Made by a program: the position numbers and the translations under genes. From Anderseniella sp963700885 (GTDB lineage: Bacteria > Pseudomonadota > Alphaproteobacteria > Rhizobiales > Aestuariivirgaceae), in contig CAVOZJ010000020.1 in the NCBI GenBank assembly GCA_963700885.1, positions 1 through 64,000 on the forward strand: a stretch of 64,000 bases of DNA, written 5' to 3'. Positions 27,365 to 34,789 of the stretch are shown here, in pieces; the stretch's first letter is position 1; each line of letters opens with the position of its first letter. The notes under the pieces were generated by a model that saw only the letters and a program-made list of their open reading frames with translations, ran no database searches and was not told the origin of the DNA.

Positions 27365-27521
27365 ACCCGCGTTAATCCCTGAATTGTCACAGCTTTAGCG
27401 AATACAGGTGTTGAACATGCAAGAAATTGCTTAAGATCAGCCTTGCAGCAATGGTTATCAAACCGCAAAGATGGCTGCTGCAATTGATGTGGTTAAATGG
27501 TGGCAAGGGACAGTTTCAGGT

Positions 27522-28133
27522 ATGATTTTGATAGAAGACAATCGGGCGCCAAACCCGCGCAGGGTTCGGATCTTCCTTGCGGAAAAGGGCATCGAGGTCG
27601 AACGCCGTCACATCGATATTATGGCCGAGGAGCACAAGACGCCTGACATGGTGAAACGCAATCCGTTCATGCGCATTCCGGTGCTGGAACTGGATGATGG
27701 TACCTGCCTTGCAGAGGCAATGGCGATCTGCAGATATTTTGAGGCGTTGCATCCTGAGCCTCGGCTGTTTGGTTACACACCTTTGGAAATTGGCACAATC
27801 GACATGTGGCAGCGCCGCGTCGAACTTCAGTTGATGCATCCGATCGCCCATGCATTCCGTCATGCACACCCCAGGATGGCGCATCTTGAAAACCCGCAGA
27901 TCAAGCAGTGGAGCGAGGTGAATGTCGCGCGCGTCGAAGCCGTGCTGGACCTGGTCAATGATGAGCTTGCGACCCGTGAGTTCATTGCAGGCGGCAGTTA
28001 TTCAGTTGCAGACATCGACTGCCTCTGCGCAATTGACTTCATGCGCGTGGCCCGTGTCTCCCTGAAGGATGAACATACTCATTTGAAGCGCTGGCACGAT
28101 GAAGTCTCTGCCCGTCCGAGTGCTTCAGCGTAG
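27522..28133 (+). CDS. Glutathione S-transferase family protein
   Basis: 203 residues from the ATG at 27522. The N-terminal thioredoxin-like domain carries NRAPNPRRVRIFLAEKGI, RNPFMRIPVLELDDG (cis-Pro) and LAEAMAICRYFE, the glutathione-binding E-(S/A) motif. The C-terminal helical domain has YSVADIDCL, the usual N-capping/hydrophobic staple region. Substrate unknown. The stop TAG overlaps the GTG start of the next gene by one base, so the two are translationally coupled. Confidence 0.85.
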   Translation: MILIEDNRAPNPRRVRIFLAEKGIEVERRHIDIMAEEHKTPDMVKRNPFMRIPVLELDDGTCLAEAMAICRYFEALHPEPRLFGYTPLEIGTIDMWQRRVELQLMHPIAHAFRHAHPRMAHLENPQIKQWSEVNVARVEAVLDLVNDELATREFIAGGSYSVADIDCLCAIDFMRVARVSLKDEHTHLKRWHDEVSARPSASA

Positions 28134-28753
28134 TGGAGCAGGCACTTCAGGCACTGGCCGCGCGGGTTCGACGATGCCGGACCTGCCGCGACACACCGGG
28201 GCCTGGCAGGCAGCCATTGCCCCATGAGCCGCGTCCGGTGCTGCAGGTATCTCCCGCGGCGCGTGTCATGATTGCCGGCCAGGCGCCGGGCACACGGGTG
28301 CATGCCTCGGGCAAACCGTTTACCGATCCGTCCGGAGACCGGCTTCGCGACTGGATGGGTATCGGCGAGGATGATTTTTACAATCCCGATCAACTCGCCA
28401 TCGTGCCAATGGGGTTTTGTTTTCCCGGACTTGACGCCAAGGGCGGTGATCTGGCGCCGCGAACCGAGTGTGCACCTTTGTGGCGTGAGCAACTGATGCA
28501 CGCCATGCCACAGATCACCCTCGTTCTTGCCATCGGCATGTATGCCCAGAAGTGGCATTTGGGCAATCAGCAGAAGCCCACGTTGACCGAAACAGTCAGA
28601 AATTGGCGGCAGTATCATGAAATGACTCCAGTTTCGGTCATTCCCATGCCACACCCTTCCTGGAGAAATACCGGATGGTTGAAGAAAAACCCGTGGTTTG
28701 AATCAGACCTTCTTCCAGTACTGAAAGCCGATGTTAAGGCGCTTGTGTCTTAA
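28133..28753 (+). CDS. Uracil-DNA glycosylase family protein
   Basis: 206 residues, starting with GTG at 28133 overlapping the GST stop. A Cys pair (CRTCRDT) near residue 15 comes first. MIAGQAPGTRVHASGKPFTD is the motif A region of UDG-fold proteins, GFCFPG follows, and IPMPHPSWRNTGW is the motif 2 (H-P-S) loop that clamps DNA. The Cys pair and motifs suggest a family 4/5-like, perhaps Fe-S-containing, enzyme of base excision repair. Whether all four cluster Cys are present is unclear, since I see only Cys15, Cys18 and later Cys residues in GFCF and TECAP. Confidence 0.75.
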   Translation: MEQALQALAARVRRCRTCRDTPGPGRQPLPHEPRPVLQVSPAARVMIAGQAPGTRVHASGKPFTDPSGDRLRDWMGIGEDDFYNPDQLAIVPMGFCFPGLDAKGGDLAPRTECAPLWREQLMHAMPQITLVLAIGMYAQKWHLGNQQKPTLTETVRNWRQYHEMTPVSVIPMPHPSWRNTGWLKKNPWFESDLLPVLKADVKALVS

Positions 28754-28809
28754 TTCGCGCAAAAGGTCAGTTTGGTCCAGCCATCACGTTATGTAATACG
28801 GGAGGTGCC

Positions 28810-29781
28810 ATGCATCCCAATCGATTATCGATCTTCGCTGTCTGCGTTGCGTTTTGTGTCTTGCTGAGTGCGTGTGCGACACCTCAATTGCTTGACAGCG
28901 GACCGGTGATTGGCGAGGCCCGGCTGAGCAACACCTACTACACTGCGTCAGACGGTGAACAGCTGCAGGTTTCAAGCTGGAAGGCAAAAGACCCGCGGGC
29001 GATTTTCGTAGCGGTGCATGGGTATAATGAGTACGCAGGCAGTTTCCAGCTGCCCGGCCCGTGGTTTTCAGAACGCGGCATTTCTGTTTACGCCTATGAT
29101 CAACGCGGTTTCGGGCGCAGTGACCCGGCCCGGTTGGGCAAATGGGCCGGTGGCGATGTCATGGCCAGGGACGTGAGCGCATTTGTTGAACTGGTGCGCC
29201 GGCAACACCCGCAGGTGCCGGTCTATGTTGTCGGCACGTCAATGGGCGGCGCTGTTACCATGAAGGCATGCGTGGAATTTGACCTCAAGGCAGATGGCCT
29301 GGTTCTGGTTGCACCGGCAATCTGGGGCTGGCAATCCATGAACCCGATTCTGAAATCGGCGTTATGGGTCACTGCCCACACAGTGCCGGACAGGACGGCG
29401 ACCGGTGCGCAACTGGAAATCAGGCCAAGTGACAATATCGAATGGCTGCGGGCTTTTTCGAAAGACAAGTACAATCTCAAGCAAAGTCGCTTCGACTCAT
29501 TGTACGGGCTGGTGACACTGATGGATGAGGCAGCTTCTGCAGCACCGGAAATAGCCTTGCCGGTATTGTATCTTTATGGCCTGAAGGACGAGGTGGTTCC
29601 TGATGCGCCGAGCCGGAAAGTCATGGCGTCACTGACTGCACCCAACAGGCAGATAGTCTATGAACAAGGCTACCACATGCTGCTGCACGATCTGCAGCGC
29701 GAAAAGGTATATCTGGATATCCTGCGATGGGTCGAAAGCGACGTCCGGGTAACGCCGGTGTCGGCACAAGGCTCGTATTGA
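28810..29781 (+). CDS. Lipoprotein alpha/beta hydrolase (lysophospholipase/monoacylglycerol lipase-like)
   Basis: 323 residues. The signal ends in the lipobox L-S-A-C (Cys about 21), so it is a lipid-anchored periplasmic or outer-membrane hydrolase. The Ser nucleophile is in GTSMGGAV, the oxyanion region is VHGYNEYAGSF, the YDQRGFGRSDP motif is typical of monoacylglycerol lipase-like enzymes, and the late acid and His are in GLKDEVVPDAP and YHMLLHD. A good GGAGG site precedes the ATG. It converges with hicB; a small GCCGT-GTG-ACGGC hairpin at 29793-29805 may serve as terminator. Confidence 0.85.
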   Translation: MHPNRLSIFAVCVAFCVLLSACATPQLLDSGPVIGEARLSNTYYTASDGEQLQVSSWKAKDPRAIFVAVHGYNEYAGSFQLPGPWFSERGISVYAYDQRGFGRSDPARLGKWAGGDVMARDVSAFVELVRRQHPQVPVYVVGTSMGGAVTMKACVEFDLKADGLVLVAPAIWGWQSMNPILKSALWVTAHTVPDRTATGAQLEIRPSDNIEWLRAFSKDKYNLKQSRFDSLYGLVTLMDEAASAAPEIALPVLYLYGLKDEVVPDAPSRKVMASLTAPNRQIVYEQGYHMLLHDLQREKVYLDILRWVESDVRVTPVSAQGSY

Positions 29782-29840
29782 CGGTCAACGACGCCGTGTG
29801 ACGGCATAAAGCTGCGACAAGGCAAGCCATCACCGCACAA

Positions 29841-30293
29841 TCAGGCTGCGTCGGGAACCTTGATGGCGAATGACAATGGAACACCAATGGCCATGTAGGC
29901 GGCTTCCATCTGTTCCAGGTGTGACTTGTGATCAAGCCGGAACAGGCGATCTACCTGTTCGCGATGCCAGGTCAATCGTCTTCCCAGCTCGGCCCGCGAG
30001 ACCTTCTGGTGGCGGCATAATTTGTACAGCGCTATCTTCAGATATGTCAGGCCCGGAACATGGACATACCGGACCAGTCCGTGAGTTCCGTTCATGGGGG
30101 CAGGGATGTCTTCACCATCCGCCATCCTGGCAGCCATGGCTTCCTCAATGGCGCCGAGTCCATTCTGGCAGGCGCTGGCCTGGTTGGTGCCAAAAGTGGT
30201 GACTTCCGGAAAGGCAGGCGCTGTTACGAGCCAGTTCATGCTGCCGTCAGGCGCCATGTCCGGTTCAACGATTACTTCATAGAATCTGGACAT
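29841..30293 (-). CDS. hicB: HicB-type antitoxin
   Basis: 150 residues. The N-terminal HicB fold has the typical tail of 'AIEEAMAARMADGEDIPAP', which is the linker before the second domain. A helix-turn-helix-like C-terminal part (VSRAELGRRLTWHREQVDRL) would bind the hicAB operator. It neutralises HicA and autoregulates the pair. It follows hicA on the minus strand, with one-base overlap at 30293. Confidence 0.85.
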   Translation of the reverse strand: MSRFYEVIVEPDMAPDGSMNWLVTAPAFPEVTTFGTNQASACQNGLGAIEEAMAARMADGEDIPAPMNGTHGLVRYVHVPGLTYLKIALYKLCRHQKVSRAELGRRLTWHREQVDRLFRLDHKSHLEQMEAAYMAIGVPLSFAIKVPDAA

Positions 30294-30481
30294 TACCTGA
30301 TCCTCAGGTCTGTCAGGATCTTGTGTCCCAATGCATTGCCAAGTTCCGCACTGCCGCCGTGTCCTGGGAATGTTGCCTTGAACTGACCGCGTCGAACCGT
30401 CTGGTGTCCACTGCCGCCATTGTGATTTTCAAACTTGCATCCATGCTTCTTGAGTAGGCGCTTCAGCTCGGCAGCCTTCAT
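30293..30481 (-). CDS. hicA: HicA-type mRNA interferase toxin
   Basis: 62 residues, the usual length. It has a double-stranded-RNA-binding-like fold with 'MKAAELKRLLKKHGC' and the catalytic His region GGSGHQTVRRG. The C-terminus GHKILTDLRI matches HicA. It would cleave mRNA in the absence of HicB. The toxin-first order is the classic hicAB layout. About 180 bases upstream (30482-30658) hold no clear gene. Confidence 0.85.
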   Translation of the reverse strand: MKAAELKRLLKKHGCKFENHNGGSGHQTVRRGQFKATFPGHGGSAELGNALGHKILTDLRIR

Positions 30482-30658
30482 TGGGGTACGCTCTCAACAC
30501 ATCTGTAAAGTTCCACAGAAGTGTTACACCGAATTGGAAAATCGTCAATCGGGACAGCGTGTATTTTAAGTCACTGATGCCAATTTTTTCTTTCAGTCTG
30601 CCGGCCTGCCCTGGTCCACCAAAATCAAACCAGGCAGCCACACTTTCGTCGATCTGGT

Positions 30659-31237
30659 TCAAAGCGTTTCGCGCGAACGCCAGAATTTCAAAATCGCCTT
30701 GCGAACCAGTACGATCATCACAATGAACGCAACAATACCTGCCAGAACAGCTGGTGCGCGGCCTGACAGGCTGTCCATGGTTGTCACTATGCGCGCGACC
30801 CAGCCGCTGAATACATAGCCCAGTGAACCCACAATGATAGCCCATAGCGCACAGGCGAGCAGATTGGCGGGTGCAAAAACCCGCGTCGGCACATCAGATG
30901 CCGCCAACGCCAGCATGCAGGCCGAACGCAGACCCCAGAAAAACCGGGACAAAATGATGAATTTTAGCGGGTGTCCGGCAAGCAGCCTGCGCGCCTTTTC
31001 GGTGCGCCTTTGCAATGTTGCGTTGCGCGCCACCATCGCTGGTCCAAACCGGCGGAAAAATTGATAGCTGACCTGATCGCCGGTAGTAGCCCCGGCAAAA
31101 GCGATGATGATGACCCACATCAGATCGATCAGGCCCTGATTTGCTGCCAGTGAAGCCAGTAAAAGCGCAGTTTCACCCTCCATCAGGGTGCCGACATACA
31201 ATAACCAATAGGCATTATTTACAAGCGTATCCAGCAT
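30659..31237 (-). CDS. DedA family membrane protein
   Basis: 192 residues. The N-terminus has a membrane-embedded stretch with E-G-E (TLMEGETALLLASLAA), typical of DedA/SNARE-associated proteins. AFAGATTGDQVSYQFFRRFG and the basic SRFFWGLRSAC motif follow, with three further membrane segments towards the C-terminus. Members are thought to flip undecaprenyl phosphate or phospholipid across the membrane. It is transcribed away from the IclR gene; the two starts share a divergent region of about 230 bases (31238-31468). Confidence 0.8.
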   Translation of the reverse strand: MLDTLVNNAYWLLYVGTLMEGETALLLASLAANQGLIDLMWVIIIAFAGATTGDQVSYQFFRRFGPAMVARNATLQRRTEKARRLLAGHPLKFIILSRFFWGLRSACMLALAASDVPTRVFAPANLLACALWAIIVGSLGYVFSGWVARIVTTMDSLSGRAPAVLAGIVAFIVMIVLVRKAILKFWRSRETL

Positions 31238-31468
31238 ATGGAATTGCGTTCCAATTCGGTCTGTGACAATGTGCAGCCAATTCGAGGCTGGGTTTTACCG
31301 GGGTTGGTCAGACCAAATGGCCCGCTGGTCTTGGAAATTTTAAAGGAATATTGGGTTCTGCCAGTTCTCTTGGAACGAAGAACGGTCCGGTTTGTGGTGT
31401 TTGATCCACATTGTGGGACAGCATCGATACATACCTCTGTAACAGGCGAAATTGAATTGAGAACATCT

Positions 31469-32323
31469 ATGCTCGAAAACCAGGTGTCGGACAAGGACAG
31501 AGACGCCGCACGGCGTGAGGAATTTCGCGTACCCAGCAAGGAAATCCTGCGCGCATCGGGTCAGGTGCAATCCCTTAGTCGCGCCCTGAAGCTTTTGAAT
31601 GCACTTTCCTATCATGCATCCGGTTTGTCATTGTCGGAGGTTGCACAGGAAGTCGGATTGCCCAATTCCACCGCCCATCGTTTGTTGACGACGCTGCAAA
31701 ATGAGCGATTCGTGCGATTTGATACCGAACGTTCCGTCTGGCTGATCGGTGTTCAGGCATTTCGGGTCGGTTCCGCCTTTGTGCGTTCGCGCGATGTCGT
31801 GACCATAGCACGGCCCTACATGCGCCGCCTGATGGAACAATCTGGTGAAACAGTCAATCTCGGCATTGCCGACCGTGGTGAGATTGTCTATCTGGCCCAG
31901 GTTGAGTGCCAGAAGATGATGCGCGCCATTGCCGGGCCTGGCGGGCGGGCACGAATGCATTGTTCCGGCGTCGGCAAAGCGATTTTGTCTCACCTTACTC
32001 CTGAAACCACCCGCAAGATGCTGCATGGCCGTGATTTGATACGCGAAACATCGCACACGCACACCACCATGGAAGCCCTGTTTCAGGACCTCGAAGTGTC
32101 GCAGCAACGCGGCTACTCTGTTGACGATGAGGAAAATGCCATTGGCCTGCGGTGTGTGGCATCGGCCATCTTTGATGAGCACGGCGAGCCTTTGGGCGCG
32201 ATATCAGTGTCCGGCCCCACTGCAAGGGTGACAGACCAACGGGTACTGGCGCTTGGTGAACTTGTCAACAAGATCGCCAACGATATAACCGCAGAACTTG
32301 GAGGCGCTCAGAGAGGGCGCTGA
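31469..32323 (+). CDS. IclR family transcriptional regulator
   Basis: 284 residues from the ATG at 31469. The open frame extends upstream to 31238, but that part has no family similarity. The winged helix is at about residues 32-85 (SLSEVAQEVGLPNSTAHRLL). The effector domain follows with CSGVGKAILSHLTPE, YSVDDEENAIGLRCVASAIF and GAISVSGPTARV, all typical of IclR regulators of small-acid metabolism. The target is not obvious; it lies between dedA and apbC, about 1.4 kb upstream of the formate dehydrogenase genes. Confidence 0.85.
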   Translation: MLENQVSDKDRDAARREEFRVPSKEILRASGQVQSLSRALKLLNALSYHASGLSLSEVAQEVGLPNSTAHRLLTTLQNERFVRFDTERSVWLIGVQAFRVGSAFVRSRDVVTIARPYMRRLMEQSGETVNLGIADRGEIVYLAQVECQKMMRAIAGPGGRARMHCSGVGKAILSHLTPETTRKMLHGRDLIRETSHTHTTMEALFQDLEVSQQRGYSVDDEENAIGLRCVASAIFDEHGEPLGAISVSGPTARVTDQRVLALGELVNKIANDITAELGGAQRGR

Positions 32324-32428
32324 CAATCCGGGTTATTTAATGATTTTCAATGGTTTGAAATGTTTTACAAACAGATGGAAGAAACTCGCTACCACGGAAA
32401 TGGTGGCCTGCGTACGGGGAAATTTTAC

Positions 32429-33601
32429 ATGGTAGACAAACAACAGGTCATGGCTGCCCTCTCCAAGGTACGAGGGCCGGACCTTGATGGCGATCTTGTT
32501 TCGCTCGGTCTGGTATCGGACGTGATTGTCAGCGGCGACAACGTGATGTTTGCCATAACCGTCGACGCTTCCCGCGCCAACGAGCTTGAACCCTTGCGAC
32601 AGGCTGCTGAGAAAGCCGTAGGCAAGGTCAACGGGGTCAGCAAGGTCATGGCTGCCCTGACTGCTGAAGTGAAACCGGGTTCGCGTCCGGCTGCCGGTCA
32701 GACCCCGCCGCTGGCAGGCGCCAATATGGCGCCGCCACCGCCCATGCAAAAGCCGGGTCCCAAGGCTCAGGCCGCCCAGACGATGGCAGGGGTGCCTGGT
32801 GTCAAGCACATTGTCGCGGTGGCTTCGGGAAAAGGTGGTGTTGGCAAGTCGACCACCGCAGTCAATCTGGCCCTGGGCTTGCAGGCAAATGGACTGAAAG
32901 TCGGCATTCTGGACGCTGACATCTACGGCCCGTCCGTGCCGCGCCTTCTGGGCATCACCGGCCGGCCTGAACCGGTCGCTCCGGGATCGCGCACCTTGAA
33001 ACCGCTCAATGGATTTGGTCTCAAAGCCATGTCGATGGGTTTTCTGGTGGATGAAGACACACCGATGATCTGGCGCGGGCCGATGGTCATGTCTGCGCTG
33101 CAGCAGATGTTGCGTGAAGTCGCTTGGGGTGATCTTGACATACTGGTTGTCGACATGCCGCCTGGAACAGGCGATGCACAGTTGACGCTGGCACAGCAAA
33201 CGCCGCTGTCCGGCGCGGTGATCGTGTCCACACCACAAGACCTTGCCCTGATTGACGCCCGCAAGGGGCTTAACATGTTTCGCAAGGTGAATGTGCCGGT
33301 GCTCGGCATCGTTGAGAACATGAGCTATTTCACCTGTACCAAATGTGGCGAGCGCCACGAAATCTTTGGTCACGGCGGCGCACGTGATGAAGCAGAAAAG
33401 CTTGGCCTGCCGTTTTTGGGCGAGGTGCCGCTGGACAGGGATTTGCGCGTACGCTCTGATTCTGGTCAGCCAATCGTCGTCTCGGCACCGGATTCTCATC
33501 ATGCTGAGCTTTATCGCAAAATTGCCGAAACCATCTGGGCGTCGGTTCTGGGCGATTCTGCAGGGCAAAAGCGTGCTGCACCACGGATAATTGTTGAGTA
33601 A
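32429..33601 (+). CDS. apbC: Mrp/ApbC-type [4Fe-4S] carrier ATPase
   Basis: 390 residues from the ATG at 32429. The N-terminal 80 residues form a MIP18/DUF59-like domain. A Pro-rich linker (about 85-115) leads to the P-loop ATPase with deviant Walker A SGKGGVGKSTTAVNLA, then LDADIYGPSVPRLLG and VVDMPPGTGDAQLTL. The C-terminal ENMSYFTCTKCGERH holds the CxxC that bridges the Fe-S cluster in the dimer. It delivers Fe-S clusters to apoproteins. Its place just before the Fe-S-rich formate dehydrogenase locus is suggestive, though it has its own neighbourhood. Confidence 0.88.
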   Translation: MVDKQQVMAALSKVRGPDLDGDLVSLGLVSDVIVSGDNVMFAITVDASRANELEPLRQAAEKAVGKVNGVSKVMAALTAEVKPGSRPAAGQTPPLAGANMAPPPPMQKPGPKAQAAQTMAGVPGVKHIVAVASGKGGVGKSTTAVNLALGLQANGLKVGILDADIYGPSVPRLLGITGRPEPVAPGSRTLKPLNGFGLKAMSMGFLVDEDTPMIWRGPMVMSALQQMLREVAWGDLDILVVDMPPGTGDAQLTLAQQTPLSGAVIVSTPQDLALIDARKGLNMFRKVNVPVLGIVENMSYFTCTKCGERHEIFGHGGARDEAEKLGLPFLGEVPLDRDLRVRSDSGQPIVVSAPDSHHAELYRKIAETIWASVLGDSAGQKRAAPRIIVE

Positions 33602-33756
33602 TTTACTCCACATTACCAGATGGTGAAAGCCTGCGGAATAGAGCGGGAATAAGCTTGCCTAACTGGCCATTGCTGCGTCATTCTGTCCGATAACTAGGAG
33701 AGGAAGGCAAATCACACGCTCCGTTTGAAGAGAGCAGCCTTAGATTAAAGCAAAAA

Positions 33757-34360
33757 ATGGGTGAGGCAAAGTTAGCACTGGCAGTTTCCGAAGAAGACGT
33801 ATTGCGGGCAAATCTCTACAGATTGCTTGCAGGCACCTTGCGCGTGAGCCCATCCCGGCGTGATCTTGATGTGTTTGCTGACATGCACGGTGACGATACA
33901 CCCATTGGACAGTCGGTCTCCGCCATCACCCGGGTTGCCGCCAATACCAGCCCTGAAGAAATTGCCCGTGAGTATCACGACCTGTTCATCGGGGTGGGGC
34001 GTGGCGAACTGTTGCCGTTACGGTTCCTATTACCTGACCGGATTCCTGCACGAAAAACCGCTGGCGCGGTTGCGCAACGACATGAGCCGTCTTGGCATTC
34101 AACGTCGAGATGATATTGCCGAACCCGAAGATCATATCGCGGCTCTGTGTGAGATGATGGCCGGACTGATAGTCGGGGATTTTGGCGAAGCACTTGATCT
34201 CGATGAACAGAAGAAATTTTTCCAGGCCCATATCGGTTCGTGGGCCAAACACTTTTTTATGGATCTGGAAGGCGCGCGCTCATCAGTGTTTTACGCCTGT
34301 ATCGGGCAACTGGGCGCAGCGTTCATGGATGTGGAGGATCAGGCCTTCTTGATGGTTTGA
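33757..34360 (+). CDS. TorD-family chaperone, one frame break
   Basis: A TorD/DmsD-type chaperone that would guard the Tat-exported formate dehydrogenase before folding and cofactor insertion. The first frame (33757 to about 34018) encodes the N-terminal helical half. Removing one T of CCGTTACGG at 34018-34019 restores GRGELLPYGSYYLTGFLHEK and the full C-terminal half, including EPEDHIAALCEMMAGLI, the family's E-x-x-D-H motif. The corrected length is about 200 residues, normal for TorD. Because this partner is needed beside intact fdh genes, the break is probably a sequence error. A 155-base gap upstream should hold the promoter of the fdh operon. Confidence 0.75.
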
Positions 34361-34515
34361 TCCCCGGCTGGAGTAACTTGGGTTCATTTGAATCCATAAA
34401 TGTGCTCCGGCACTTTGGAGATGGTCAGTTTTGTGGTTCCTGATTGGAACAATCAATAACTATGCTGATCTGATGTGACCGGGCGGGCAACCGTCCAAAA
34501 TCGAAGGAGCGGAAA

Positions 34516-34710
34516 ATGGCAAAAGGAAGTGAAAAGGTGGCCGCAGGCCGTCGTGATTTCCTAAAGCTTGCTGGTGTGTCCGCTGTGACCGGAACTGCAG
34601 CAGTTGCTGCCGGATCGGTTGCGGCTGAAGCTGCAACGCCTGTCAAGGGCAGTGCAGGTTATCAGGAAACTGATCATGTCAGGACGTACTACAAGCTGGC
34701 CGCATTCTAG
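34516..34710 (+). CDS. Small Tat-signal protein of formate dehydrogenase operons
   Basis: 64 residues. A twin-arginine signal (GRRDFLKLAG, then a hydrophobic stretch to AAEA) occupies most of it, followed by about 25 residues ending HVRTYYKLAAF. It matches the small 'formate dehydrogenase region TAT target' type found between torD-like and fdhA genes. Function unknown; it may escort or join the exported enzyme. The GGAG site is at 34505. The preceding 155 bases contain the hairpin GTTCC-TGATT-GGAAC at 34436-34450. Confidence 0.8.
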   Translation: MAKGSEKVAAGRRDFLKLAGVSAVTGTAAVAAGSVAAEAATPVKGSAGYQETDHVRTYYKLAAF

Positions 34711-34789
34711 TTTTTGTTTGGAACTGAAATTGCGGAATATCGGGACTTAAATCAGACGCCAATCACGGCGTCGCATCTGGAGGAAGATC

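Noticed and set aside
32333..33613. 426-codon minus-strand frame covering apbC
   Set aside because: Exact shadow of the apbC gene on the other strand, which has clear ATPase motifs; long antisense frames are common in GC-rich genes.
33602..33756. Molybdenum cofactor riboswitch before the fdh operon
   Set aside because: I searched the leader for the typical stem pattern and saw no convincing match; a covariance-model search would decide.
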